This document shows positions 44,201-55,000 of a stretch of 64,000 nucleotides of DNA, in pieces. The stretch is from Phycomyces nitens. Lineage: Eukaryota; Mucoromycota; Mucoromycetes; Mucorales; Phycomycetaceae. Numbering within the stretch: the first letter of the stretch is position 1; every line of letters begins with the position of its first letter. The translations under genes and the position numbers were made by a program. The notes under the pieces were generated by a model, which saw only the letters and a program-made list of their open reading frames with translations, had not been told where the DNA came from and searched no databases. Location: the NCBI GenBank assembly GCA_022702545.1, contig JAHRBC010000009.1:186001-250000 (forward strand). Reading direction: 5' to 3'.

Positions 44201-45548
44201 CAGTCACGCCGCAAAACGTTTTACCCTCTGATACCGAAAATTTCAAGCGAAAATTAATAATATTTTCAATACTCTACTGCTCGTCCATTATGAAAGATAG
44301 ACCTTTTATATTTTAAATACAAGAGTATATATGTATATATTATTAGAATTTTTTTTAAAAAAAAAATAAGCTTAATAGCGAGTATGTCCACCTTGGACAT
44401 CAATCACTACCTGGGATTGGTTTCGCATACTGCCTGCCAAACATGAAGCAAGTTCAAGGCCAATTCTCTTCCACTCTTTTTGCATTGCAACTTTTAAATC
44501 ATCAACATTGTTGATTTTGGCCCTCTCTTCGCGCATCCTAGTCTCGAGAGCCCACCAAACATGCTTGATGGGGTTGAGGTCAGGACTTTGTGCCGGCTAG
44601 TACTCAAAACCTCGGATTCCATGACCCTCTTTCCACCACTTTGCATAAGATCCGGTGTGGCGGCTGGCACCGTCTTCTTGGAAAATGAAGGCCTTGTTTT
44701 GTTCTTCTGATAGATTTTGGAACCATGGGAGGAAGTTCTGGGCCAAAGTGTTTACATATTGGTCTTGATTTACATTACCATTAAGGAAGACCAAAGGCCC
44801 AAAACCGCCAGCCCAGAAACAGCTCCAGATCATCACACTACCCTTTCCCCACTTGGTCCCAGGAACTATATGTTCAATGTTGTACATTTTACCAACTCTT
44901 CTGATAACTCTGGTCCCTTCACCATTGCCTTCAACTGTAAATATTGACTCATCGGACCAAATTACACCTCTCCATTGCTCATCAGACCAATTGACATGCT
45001 CATTAGCCCATTCCAGTCTTCTTTGCCTGTGTTTTTGGTTAATGCTAGCTTGTGAGCTGCAATATATGAACCAAAGCCCAGACACTGAAGACACCTGATT
45101 ACAGTGTTTCTACAGACGAACATTTCCATACGGTTCAAGGCCACTCTCAGCTTGTTATATGAGGCAAATGGGTCTTTCCGTACCACTTGCACAAGGTGTC
45201 TCTCGGTCTTCTTGTCAATCTTTCTTGGTTTTCCAGCACCTTTTCTCGGCTCGGGTAACTCAGTTTCCTTCACTCGCTTAATTATACTTTTGACAGTAGC
45301 CAAACTCATTCCAACAACACTTGCAATCTTGGTAGCACCAAAATCTACAAAATGCATGTACATTATACATCCATGCTTGTAATAATCAGCTTTCATATAA
45401 GGACCACGGGTGAATTCTGATGAGGATGTTATTTTCATGATGGGGTCGATTAATAAAATAGGAAGAAAATAAGATTTTTATTTTTTTTAAAAAAAAAGTT
45501 GATTTTTTGCTATTTTTGCTGGGGTTGAAACGTTTTGCACTGTGAGTG
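44201..45548 (-). mobile_element. Tc1 element, 1348 bp
   Basis: Inverted ends CAGTCACGCCGCAAAACGTT and, complementary at 45548, CACTCACAGTGCAAAACGTT. TA target duplications at 44199-44200 and 45549-45550. One transposase gene on the minus strand fills it. Confidence 0.88.
44372..45438 (-). pseudogene. Tc1 transposase, inactivated
   Basis: Start ATG 45438 (MKITSSSEFTRGPYMKADYY). An HTH domain (DFGATKIASVVGMSLATVKS) and a hinge (KGAGKPRKIDKKTERHL) lead to the DDE core: VIWSDESIFTVEG (D), FIFQEDGASRHT (D) and SPDLNPIKHVWW, where the third catalytic acidic residue (normally NPIE) is K. A one-base loss in the A-run of LALTK (near 45037) shifts the frame, and a TAG stands directly before PAQSPDLNP where Trp is usual. 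The C-terminus is GGHTRY, stop 44372-44374. With three independent lesions the protein cannot be active, although the element ends are well preserved. Confidence 0.87.
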
Positions 45549-45617
45549 TATAACAGTGTTAAATCCTAGGTCAAAAATATTTATGAAACTCAGCAATACA
45601 GATAATATGGTGACAGT

Positions 45618-46060
45618 GAATCGACACACGGAAAAACGAGTCACAAATTACGCATTAATCAATTGTAAGACTTTGGTTGTCAATCGCTTCTTTACTCTTT
45701 ACACTAGAATTCTCTCTCGACATACCAGCATTGTTGTATTCCTCTTCCAATAATTTAAACCCCCACAAAAACATAGAAAACTAGAAAACTAGAAACAAAT
45801 TCTGTAATTTCAATCTCATTTTAACGAAATGGCCACAATAAATCTGAGGTCCGCCCCCCTACAAACAAAAGTTTACTCTTTACGCATCACAATCAACATA
45901 TCAGAATCAAGCTATGAACCGTCTTATTGTTTTGGAACAGACTTTGTTAATTAGAAGATTGCCAACTCAAAGTTCTTTAAGAATACACTTTGAACCAGTA
46001 AAGACTCTAGAATATAACAATTCACATAGTCCGTGACTTGCTTTTCCGTGTGTCGATTTA
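45618..46060. mobile_element. Non-autonomous DNA element, 443 bp, 5-bp target duplication
   Basis: Ends GAATCGACACACGGAAAA and (inverted) TAAATCGACACACGGAAAA. Direct repeats ACAGT at 45613-45617 and 46061-46065. No transposase. It contains a stretch (about 45712-45874) also found at 53765-53925. Confidence 0.7.
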
Positions 46061-46228
46061 ACAGTATCCCAGATAATACCGCACTTTGTTTGAATGTGGA
46101 GGCGCAATCCTTTCAAGAGCTATGAGTATCACTAGAAAAATTTGCCACTTACTGATGGGATTGCATATAAAAAGACGATTATCAATTATCTTTAGGTAAA
46201 TACATTTGCTTATTTTTTTATAAGTGTC

Positions 46229-46956
46229 CATACTAGGGCTGAGACCTGAACAGAAGAATTATCGGCTTTGTTGGGAAAGAGCCAAGGTCAGTTTGACAGT
46301 TGAATACTGGGGAAGAGTTCTATGATCAGGTGAGTCTAGGTTTATGGAAAAGGGCAATGATTCTGACCCATATGTAATTTGTGAACCTAGAGAACACTTT
46401 CAGGATAGACATATACTTCAAACTGAGAAGCTTACAAAAGTTTTAGGGACTGTGTGAGGTTGATTTTTGTAGGGGATTTGGGCCTCTAACCGCACTAGAT
46501 CACTCTGTCAATCAAGATGTATATGTCAGCTCTTTGTCCCAGGAATTCAACCCTCGGTATCAAAAGTTTAATGATAGATATGATACCATCTTTACTTTCC
46601 AATAAGGTGGTTTCAGCAACCATACTGGGCCCTACACAACATGGTGGAGAATTCGATGGTAAATCAACTGCCTTGGCTACTAACCATGTCAAAACCCTGA
46701 TTTGAATCCATTTGAGGATATCTGTAAGGCTATAAAAGCCCACGTTGCAGAGAAAACAGCATATATCAGCAACTCTAAATATTTTAAAGCTTGTGTTTCC
46801 AAAGAGATGGAGTATATGGATTCTGAATTCGGTGCAAGACTTGTTGCGAGTATGCCTGACCAAATTAAGGCTGTAACTGCTGCTTGTGGTGGAAACATTC
46901 GATATCAAGCACTATTTATTTTTTATTTTCAAAATATATGCACTATTTACCATTGA
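46229..46956 (+). pseudogene. Tc1-like transposase relic
   Basis: Plus-strand fragments in shifting frames follow Tc1 order: RLCWERAKVSLTVEYW, SGESRFMEKGNDSDPYVICE, DLGPL, VNQDVYVSSL, FTFQ then HTGPYTTWW, PCQNPDLNPFEDICKAIKAH and SMPDQIKAVTAACGGNIRY, the usual C-terminal ending. Many stops (for example after TVEYWGRVL, and TAA after FTFQ) show age. It is unrelated in sequence to the element at 44201-45548 beyond the family level. No inverted ends could be found. Confidence 0.75.
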
Positions 46957-47759
46957 AATATAAAGTCTTGAGTCTTTAAAATCAACAGATAAAAAGATAT
47001 TTGTTAAATATGGTGATGTTTATTTTTTGCGGTGCAAAGATGCTTTAATTTCGCATTTTTTCTGGGAGTGTAATAGCACTTTCTGTTAGGATTGGTTTCT
47101 AACAGCCTTTGCCTAATACTCCCAAATTTAATACTAGCTATAATACCAACATATTAAGACGATGAGCGTGGTGGTTGGTGGCCGCCGCCTTGAAGGGAAA
47201 AGGCTAAGCGAAGGAGGGAGGAGTTTGATGTGGAAGGAGAGTAGGAGCAAGTGGAGAGTAGTAACAGCCATAATAGAGGAAGTTTTGTGAAGAATGATAA
47301 AGAAATATTTTTACCTCGTTAAAAAACACTTTCATTTCTATTTATTGGCAACTGATTCTCATCTCCATACGCATAGCCATAAATATTATTTGGTGCATCT
47401 TAATTTATTACTTAGCGTAGCTCTATTACCTTGAGATCGCATCTTAGCAATAGTTTATTGCCCTCGTTACCACGCCTCCGATTGGAATAACAACCGTTGC
47501 CAGCTAGTAACCCAGTTATAAGCAGTAGATAACTAGAACGCTCTGCCTAATAATGGATCCAGAACTAGTTACTTTGGCCCAATCAGTTACACTACGTGTC
47601 AATAACATATCTGCCTTTAGACTTCCATTTCTTGCACGCACACCCGGCACAATTACCAATCGTTATATTTAAACATATCTTTATCCTAGATAGGAAACAT
47701 ATAAATACCAGTAAAGCTTGATTATAGAAAGATCGAGCGAACAACGTCTTTATTAAATA
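46957..47759. other. Gene-free stretch, possible retroelement leader
   Basis: G-rich purine segment near 47190-47260 and a TATA-like ATATAAATACC at 47700-47710. A short frame from 47552 (MDPELVTLAQSVTLRVNNIS) of 39 codons could be the start of a gag/ORF1 gene of a retroelement. No firm assignment. Confidence 0.35.
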
Positions 47760-48900
47760 GCTTATCCTCAAACGTCCTGTTTCTGTCTCTTACCTCGTTT
47801 GCTTGGCTCAGTTACTGACACTTTCTGTATGCCACTCCTGGTCCTCTATCTCTCTTTGTCTCTGTACGAACCACTATTCGATCGTACCTGGCTCTTGGAT
47901 TTGCCAGACCAACTTGCGAAAACCTGTGCCAGTCATGCTTCTTTGATTGCCTGCGATTAATCGGCCCTGACCGACACCAACATGCCTTACAAATCTGTTG
48001 GATCCTACCATTGCTCTTCTCCAGGACATCCTCATCATTTCTCAAACCATATTTTTAATTTCTCCTCCCGGTCCACTTCCGATCCCAATTTGTCCAGACT
48101 GACATATTCTTTCTCAGCCACGCATCATCATGTTTCTCCTCTCTACTGTCTTTCCACCCGGAATATTTTCACATTTGGTGAGTACAGTTCCTAGTGAAGT
48201 TTGCCTTCCTCTTAGTCTGCTCATCTATGTCTAATTGAACATCATTCGGACGGTGTCTCCACCATCTCTTCCAAGCCCTAGACAGCAGTCGCATCGTTTG
48301 TTTGGATGGTTATCCCCATGTCTCAACTCAGATCTCTCCTCTCTACCCCCTTCTTCCTCAGAATCTCTGTCGCCTTTCTTATACCATGTGTGGCTCACCA
48401 ATATGAGGCTGAAGAAGGTCATAACAGGTTCTTTCTGGCACTCGCTCATGCCTCTCTCTCTCTCCAGCGTAGTACACACTGTTCCCAAGGGCAGTTGGAA
48501 ATGTTTTTGGCGACAAGTCATCCCTCATTACTGTCGTTATGCGTGGTGGAAGACCCTTTGAAACTGTATTCCCACGAGATCCTAGCTTCATCGTATTCTC
48601 CCCTCTGTTGTCCACTCGCTCCTTTGTCTGCTCTGCCTCTCACAGGATGAAACCACTGACCATTCTTTCTTCTCCTGCCTCAGCAAACTTGCTATCTGGG
48701 ATGCTACTTTGTCCCTACATGCGCTATTGTTGACTTTGGTCTGCGCCTAGCAGCTTCTCTTCAAAGAGATATTCTCACCCCCTTACCTACACTTGCGATT
48801 AAAAGTGTTGATCTCTATTACGGCACACTCTATCTGGAGGGTCCACTGGCTACTTGTGTTCGAGAGGACCCTCTTTCTCTATAGACGTGTGATTAAAAAG
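47760..48900 (+). pseudogene. LINE coding relic with zf-RVT motif
   Basis: C/T-rich sequence in broken frames. Near 48620-48690 the reading LLCLSQDETTDHSFFSC followed by KLAIWDATL is a C-terminal zf-RVT motif of a non-LTR retrotransposon. Overlapping frames in this stretch (48230-48650) on both strands are by-products of the pyrimidine bias. No intact product. Confidence 0.5.
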
Positions 48901-49245
48901 GCCTCATGCGCCATCTCATCGTCTCAATTGTAGCTGCTTCATGTTTTTTTTTGGTAGAATACAATTTATTACCATTACGCAATCACGCTTCTTCGATCGG
49001 TGGTATTGGGGATGTCTTAATGGCCTCATTGCTTATGAGATTAAATTATGTGGAAGTGGTATAAAAGAGCTATGTACGGGGCAGGTGGCAAAAATAAAGG
49101 AAAGACTTGGAGTAGTAGGGACTTATAGGCTATTTTGAGTATAGTAGTTTGATAGTTGCTTCATGGTTATCATCCAGCTCCTCATTCTTCTGTCCTTTTA
49201 CACCCCCATATAACTAGCTATTTTCCTATCCACGTGATCAGGTGT

Positions 49246-49519
49246 TGTAATGTACGAAAAGTCACATAATAAGAGTTGATAAATAGAATGGATATGAAGA
49301 TAAAGATAATGTTTATTTGTGATAATATTCGTGATATTTATACTAATGTAAGAGATGCCGCAGTATTCAATATTATATGTTAAGTGTGTTTATTCCGGCT
49401 TCTTGCTGAGCAATGATTGTCTTCTTCTTGACATTGCTCACCCAACTACTGCGGTTGGAGTAGTTGCTTTTGATTGGAACGGATTGTGACTGGGTGCTAA
49501 CTCTAGTCCGCTCCTGACA
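49246..49519 (-). repeat. Solo LTR (274 bp), second copy
   Basis: Same length and arrangement as 13643-13916 with moderate divergence. Minus-strand start TGTCAGGAGCGGACTAG, end CATTACA. Flanking tetranucleotides GTGT and GTAT are a near match only. Confidence 0.72.
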
Positions 49520-50626
49520 GTATCCCAAGCTTGCTAGCAAGAATCCCTCGATTACTGTCGCTAGAGGTCTGTGCAAACCTGCTTGGGGTCCAGTCTTACT
49601 ACTGCCTTGCACTCGTCAGGAACGTCGTCATCTGATCAAACGGCGTTTTTCTTGGCTTCCTCCCTCTCCATCCATAGCCTGTAAATGTGGCGCTGTCAAA
49701 GGCAACTGGGCTTATATGCTGGTCTGCCCAGATACAACTGTGATGCTACAGCATCTTCAAAGACATTTGGACCCTCTCCCGCCACAGGATGTCCATATCA
49801 TTGATAATGCTCTCAACTGCCTCCCCAGGTCCTTTAAAACACCTGGTAAGTGGTGCGATTGGTGGCCGTGCTTACTTGTTTTGCTGCGTGCTATTGATCA
49901 AACCACCTCTCAATATCCAATCACTCCCGAACCACATCCTGGTCAAATCCTCATCGACCTTGCAATCTGTTACTGCTCCAATAAACTCTCGTCCAAACCT
50001 TCCTCCACCCCTCGACTACAGAGAGAGCCTGTCCCCGGCGATCCTTTCCCTTGGCGTACGTCCGATAACTCCATTGTACCCCGTCAACCCCTCCCGTCTG
50101 CGTCCTCCCAAATCTGTGTTTAGTATGGTCAAGTTTTCTTGGCTTTGTTATGCGATCAGATTCATAAATGGATCGTCCGAGTTTCTAAAGGGGGTCCCTC
50201 TTTAAAGTTCTGATCCTTGCTGAAATCTGTTCCCAATCTTGGTGCTGTCAGTACCTAGTTACTTATTCTCGATTCTTGATTTTTCATTATTTTGTCTTTC
50301 TATATATCATTATTTCCCATGTATTCTTACCAGCTGTATAATTTATTTTTACTTTCTTAAAAGCCGTTTTCCCCCACTGGGGGTTTTGTCCGTGCTCTCT
50401 TTTCCTTCTCGCTGACTACTCTCTCTGTCATGCTGTGTCAAAAACAATTACTTTTTTCTTTTAGTTCTTATACCTTATTTATTTTCCCATAGTATTTAGG
50501 AGATGGGGGGTTATTATTAGTTTTATATATATATATTTTCAATTATTCTTTTCGCTCTCATGGGTGACCTACATGACTAAAGGCGCCAGGCCTTGACACA
50601 CCCGCAAAATAAACAAAATACTTTTA
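49520..50626 (+). mobile_element. LINE family 2, 3' part
   Basis: Begins in a C-terminal coding segment (PAWGPVLLLPCTRQERRHLI, CKCGAVKGNWAYMLVCPDTT, HIIDNALNCLPRSF, CDWWPCLLVLLRAIDQ) whose Cys-rich part resembles the zf-RVT region of LINEs. The 3' UTR tail at 50360-50626 recurs at 37200-37456. Frames shift after about 50100, so it is not intact. Confidence 0.55.
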
Positions 50627-50639
50627 CCTGACAGTACCT

Positions 50640-50890
50640 TTCATTTCGGCCAACGTCATTGCCTCTACTCATAAGTTACTCCATACATGCATATAAAACT
50701 ACTATATCCTGAACAACCTCCAAGTCCCTGTCCTTCCTATTCTTTCCTTCCTTTTCATCACCCGCCCCTATATAGCCCTTTTATTCATTTCCAAGTAACT
50801 TTTTCTCATAGGCTTCGAGGCCAATAAGATACCCCAGTATTGCCTATCGAAGAAGTGTGCCTGTATTCTACAAAGAAAAAAATCCACATA
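50640..50890 (+). repeat. LINE family 1 3' tail, diverged copy
   Basis: The last 80 bp, from CTCATAGGCTTCGAGGCC through ATTCTACAAAGAAAAAAA, match the 3' end at 1800-1889 and at 54900-55000. 5'-truncated copy ending in an A-rich run. Confidence 0.6.
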
Positions 50891-51899
50891 CATTGCGGCT
50901 TAAAGAACCGTACGACAAGCGCAACGGCTTGCACAATGAGGAATATATATATTAATGCGGCCAGTCCTGATATACCAAAGAGTTCTTCGGCACATATCCT
51001 TTTAGTGAAGATTAAAGCGAGATTCATCAGACCAAATGAGTTGGTATCATTCTGCGATGCTTTAATAAAGATGGGTCTTTGCCCATTTCGCATGTATTCT
51101 TTGATTTTTCTTATGATGGGAACTTTGATTAATCTCCAAGTGTATATTCCTAGTGTACAAAAAAAGCTTCGGAAGGTGTAGTCTAATATAGGGGTAGATG
51201 CAGTCTTTTTCAGAGCCGTCATTATCTGTGTGGGATCCCACATGATCATCTGGAGGATGTTTTATGCATCCCTTTTTGAAAGCTTCAGGAGACTTAAGTT
51301 GTTAACTATATCGTAATAATCGGTTTATTTGCAGTGTTTTAGTACTCTTGTTGCAACAAGCTAGTTAACATAAAGATTTTTTTACCAATACCACAAAGTA
51401 ATGTGGCATTTACAATGCTCTCATGTACGATGAAGGTGCGGGTAATATTGTCAGTCTTTTTGTTTATTTTAGAACACAGCTAAGCAGCAACGCAGTATTT
51501 TTGCCATGTTGATTTGAAAGAAAGGTTTTTTTTTGTATATTTAAAAGTTTTGCCCAGTTTTGAAACGATTCGATTATTTTTAGCACAGTGTATGAGCCAA
51601 CAATACCAGCTGTAGAATAGTGAGACTATTTTTCGGTTCGGAAGTGAGCAGTCTGTCTGTAGAAAGAGACGTGGGTTTCGCCCAAATCGATAGATTGCTA
51701 TACCTATGGAAAGTATGATATTAAATAGGGTCATAGACCATTGTAATAAAAACAAGTTCTTTTTCTTTGGTTTGTTTAAGAGGGTATCTTGAGAGATCCC
51801 TGAGCAAAAGTAGAGAAATCGGAACAGCATGGTGTATAGTCTTTTGTTGATAGCTCTGATTGATAAACGGAAAACCGGCCTTTGCAACGTACTGCCCAT
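50891..51899 (-). pseudogene. Possible remnant of a multi-pass membrane protein gene
   Basis: I do not recognise this product. Two minus-strand frames (51480-51899 and 50891-51249) hold hydrophobic segments (LFNIILSIGIAIYRF, IVSLFYSWYCWLI, ALIYIFLIVQAVALVVRFF) separated by basic stretches, with no continuous frame between them. The LINE tail at 50640-50890 lies at the 3' side and may have cut the gene. A decayed fungal receptor-like protein is one possibility; chance AT-rich hydrophobic frames are another. Confidence 0.25.
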
Positions 51900-52079
51900 C
51901 CCTGTGAGAGATATCTACGAAACCACACGAGCCATCTACCAGCTACATCTCAGTACGCTATATACATCCTCACCTATCTACACTAATCCGTTCTTGAACC
52001 GGAACACCCCATATCCATCGTTCTTGAACTCTTGGATACTCAACCCTTGCTCTATATTACACAGGTTTTTGCTTCGTAT

Positions 52080-52770
52080 ATTTAATCAGATCCCCTCACA
52101 GTATATGTATAGTGACACTGTATAATTTGTCAACAACCGTCGACTCTTGATATTGACTCCAGATATCGATTGGCTTTATTCTTTTAATAGAGAAACTTAT
52201 CACATGGCTCCCATTTACCTGTCAATTAACAATATCTCAAGGAATCGGCTAGAATCAGAGAATCGCCACCTTATTGATATAAATTTGGTTATAGAAGAGC
52301 CAAGTATTTACAACATTAAGGGCTTTTGAAGATCCTTGTTGCCAAATTGCTTAAGATATATACTGGCATAGAGATAAACGATCATGGCAATTCAAAAATA
52401 GCTGTTTGTACTGTTTTAATATGTGTTTCATGTGATATTCCGTCTATCTGAAATACCTTTAGATCCACTGGTCGTACAGGTTTATGTGTCTACCAAAAAT
52501 AACAACGTCAATTCACAACGATCAATAACACCACCAATTTTGAATACTCTGGATTTGACTACAAAGACTGAATCCAACATATAGAGGCCAATAATATTGG
52601 CAGTGTAGTCACATGGAAAAATTCAAGGAATAATGCTGACAGAACTAGTGTGGAGAGAAATAATAGTACTGGATGGCCTCGAATTCATATCTTCAAAAAT
52701 ATTGCTTTAATTCAATGTGCGAGTGTAATTCGTATTGATGATTTGTACCTTGGGACTGTAAAGTGAATGG
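52080..52770 (+). pseudogene. Decayed Plavaka transposase relic
   Basis: Plus-strand pieces align in order with the transposase at 14076-16797: TPDIDWLYSFNRETYHMAPI with LNIDWFQPFDG, CVSCDIPSI with VACDIPAARK, TNFEYSGFDYKD with SIVDYSGFNSSEW, VTWKNSRNNADRTSVER with IMWKNARTLVERK, and IRIDDLYLGTVK with TIVDPMHNLFLGTAK. Frames shift several times and stops are frequent. No ends are seen. Confidence 0.7.
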
Positions 52771-53130
52771 TTCTGGTTTTCAAAGAGCTTGTAAAGATTG
52801 ATAATAACGATCTATTGCTGGCAAGGGTTTACGAACGGTGTTGCTCCATCTGACCTTATCATGGCCATATAAAAAAGAAAATTGCTGATGGATTCTGGTT
52901 CACGAAAACTAATGAGTGAAAATAATAGTGGATTTAATATCTCCCCTTTTACTTTGAGACGGATGATCCTTGTAAACAAATTTGTCGTTTGAATCTTCAT
53001 TGTCACCCCATGCTTCCTTTCTAAGCTTGCTATTATTGTTGATGAAATCTCTGGTGGTCATGACAATATCAAGTTGTTGTGAAAAATGATCTGAGAAGTA
53101 GTATGGAAATTCTACTGTTGCGCCAAAAAT

Positions 53131-53158
53131 GCATCCGCATCCGCATCCGCATCCGCAT
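53131..53158. repeat. (GCATCC)n microsatellite
   Basis: Four full and one partial copy of GCATCC followed by ATGATGATG. The minus-strand frame through it encodes a Cys-Gly run, a by-product of the repeat. Confidence 0.9.
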
Positions 53159-53764
53159 GATGATGACGGTTTCAATTATTGCGGTACTGTATGCTTCTGG
53201 TCGTTTAGTTTCAAGAGATAAATGTATGACGCTGAAAAGTACTAATACGTCAGTAGCGTGCTTTTGAAAGAAAAAGAAAAACTAACACCGAGTTTTTTGG
53301 GGGAGAAATACATTTGCAACTGCTTCAAGACATTTGTGTACATTCTTCCGCCATTGACTGTTGGCTTTCTACACGGTATCGACAGCAGTTAGCATTTGTC
53401 ACTACAGTATTATTTGAGCGCGTTTATTTTACCTAAATCTGATAATCTATTTAGATAATGGAGATATTAATAATGTTTCTTTGAGAGTGGTAAGCTTTTC
53501 CCAGCGACATTATTTCAGGTTAAGCTTGAATGTAAAATAGTGGTATACAGGGTAATTGCGAGTGTTTGCGAGAATATGATGGACGCGCGTACAGTAGCCA
53601 CGTCGGCTTGAATGTTTTTCAAATCAACGTCATCACAATATTTTAGGGGCGATTGCTGATATTAATGATCATACGCCACCACTGGGCCGCTGTATTCGAC
53701 AACTCTCCATTTCAGTCTTCTGCTGTTCTCTCCTCTGTCTCCCTCGTTGTTTTGCGCATTCAAG

Positions 53765-53925
53765 CCGAATTCTCTCTTGACATCCCAGCATAGCTTCATC
53801 CCTTCCCCATAACTTAAAACCCACAAAAACAGAAAAACCAAAAACAAATTCTGTGACTTCCATCTCATTTTATGAGATGCCCACAATAAATCTGAGGCCC
53901 GCCTCCCTACAAACAAACAAAAAAA
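53765..53925. repeat. Dispersed repeat shared with 45712-45874
   Basis: Shared stretches include GAATTCTCTC, ACAAATTCTGT, ATCTCATTTTA and CCACAATAAATCTGAGG, ending at CCCTACAAACAAA in both. It lies inside the 443-bp DNA element at 45618-46060 but here has no such ends, so its origin (old insertion or UTR tail) is open. Confidence 0.6.
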
Positions 53926-53949
53926 ATTAATGATCATGTGATTAAGGGA

Positions 53950-54233
53950 TGTTATGTGCCAGAAGTGACACAGCTGAGATACAAGTTTAGAGGGGATCGA
54001 AGTAAAAGGTGAATAAAGATGTCCTTTATTTTATTGGTATTTCTGTTATATTTATACTATTTCTTTAATGACTATTTCATATGTTATTTCCATTATTGCT
54101 ATATGTTTCTGTTAGGATTATTCCAATATTGTATGGGAAGTATCTCATGTCTTTCAGGTGTTAGTTATATGTGAATATTGAGAATATGATCGTGATTTGT
54201 GATTGTGACTGTTATGATGCGAGACTCATAACA
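53950..54233 (-). repeat. Solo LTR (284 bp) with 4-bp target duplication
   Basis: Minus-strand start TGTTATGAGTCTCGC, end CACATAACA. A TATAAATATAACAG box and AATAAAGGACATC polyadenylation-like signal lie in the same order as in the 274-bp LTRs. GGGA flanks both ends (53946-53949 and 54234-54237). Confidence 0.65.
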
Positions 54234-55000
54234 GGGACTCAAAGATTTTTTTGTGGAACCCAAAAAAGCACATCCCGTAGCCATCTCTTTGCAAAGAGGT
54301 GGGACAGATCTGAAGGCTTCATGGTTCGACCGGGAAGAAAGTGACCTAAAGTCAAGCAGAGAACGGCAGAGAAACAGTTGGGAAGACATGCTGGGTGACA
54401 TCAGAAACAGAAAGGGAGAAGAAAGAGCAAAGAGTGACCGAGAGGAGGGGGGAGAAAGCAGAGGTTCTGACCGATACCTGGAGGGAAAGACTAGAAACTC
54501 ATTGTCATGCCCCGCGCAATGACAATGAGCTTCATGATGGGGATGGCAGCATATTCTCATTACCATGGCTCGCTTCATGGCAATGAGAGAAAGGGAACAT
54601 GGGTGGAAAGAGTGACCTAGAGGGTGAGTGGGAACATAGAAGGGACCGCGACATAGTGACAAACTCTTCACTCTATCTTCCCCGACCAAAGTGAGATAAA
54701 AGCGAAAGAGCCGTGCCATTGCGCTTGTCGCACGGCTCATAAAAAATCAGTGCAAGTATAAGAAAATTAGGAGAGAGACCTTTACACTTGCGTTGACCGA
54801 ACCAGTATACCCTAGACATCTTTATATATACATAACCTATCAACTCTCATTTCCCCAGTACCCATTTTTCATACTTGATAGTCTATCTTTGTATATAATT
54901 TTCTCTCATAAGCCTTGAGGCCAATAAGATACCCCCAGCATCGCCGATCGAAGAAGCGTGACTGTGTAGGGATAATAAGCTGTCTTCTACAAAAAAAAAT
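54234..55000 (+). mobile_element. Structured purine-rich unit joined to a LINE family 1 3' tail
   Basis: 54234-54775 is less AT-rich than its surroundings and contains three hairpins: 54498-54529 (11-bp perfect stem CTCATTGTCAT), 54556-54587 (12-bp stem, one mismatch) and 54708-54738 (9-bp stem GAGCCGTGC). It runs straight into 54776-55000, which matches the LINE 3' end at 1668-1889 including the A-run. A chimera of unrelated head plus LINE tail is SINE-like. A divergent LINE body is the alternative. Confidence 0.45.

Noticed and set aside
48230..48650. Overlapping frames of 80-114 codons on both strands
   Set aside because: They follow from pyrimidine bias of a LINE relic; only the zf-RVT piece has family support.
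53109..53175. Cys-Gly-rich protein segment
   Set aside because: It is the translation of the (GCATCC)n microsatellite.
54165..54740. 191-codon minus-strand frame
   Set aside because: It spans an LTR end, three hairpins and a purine-rich strand; its Ser/Leu-rich translation is a composition by-product with no domain.
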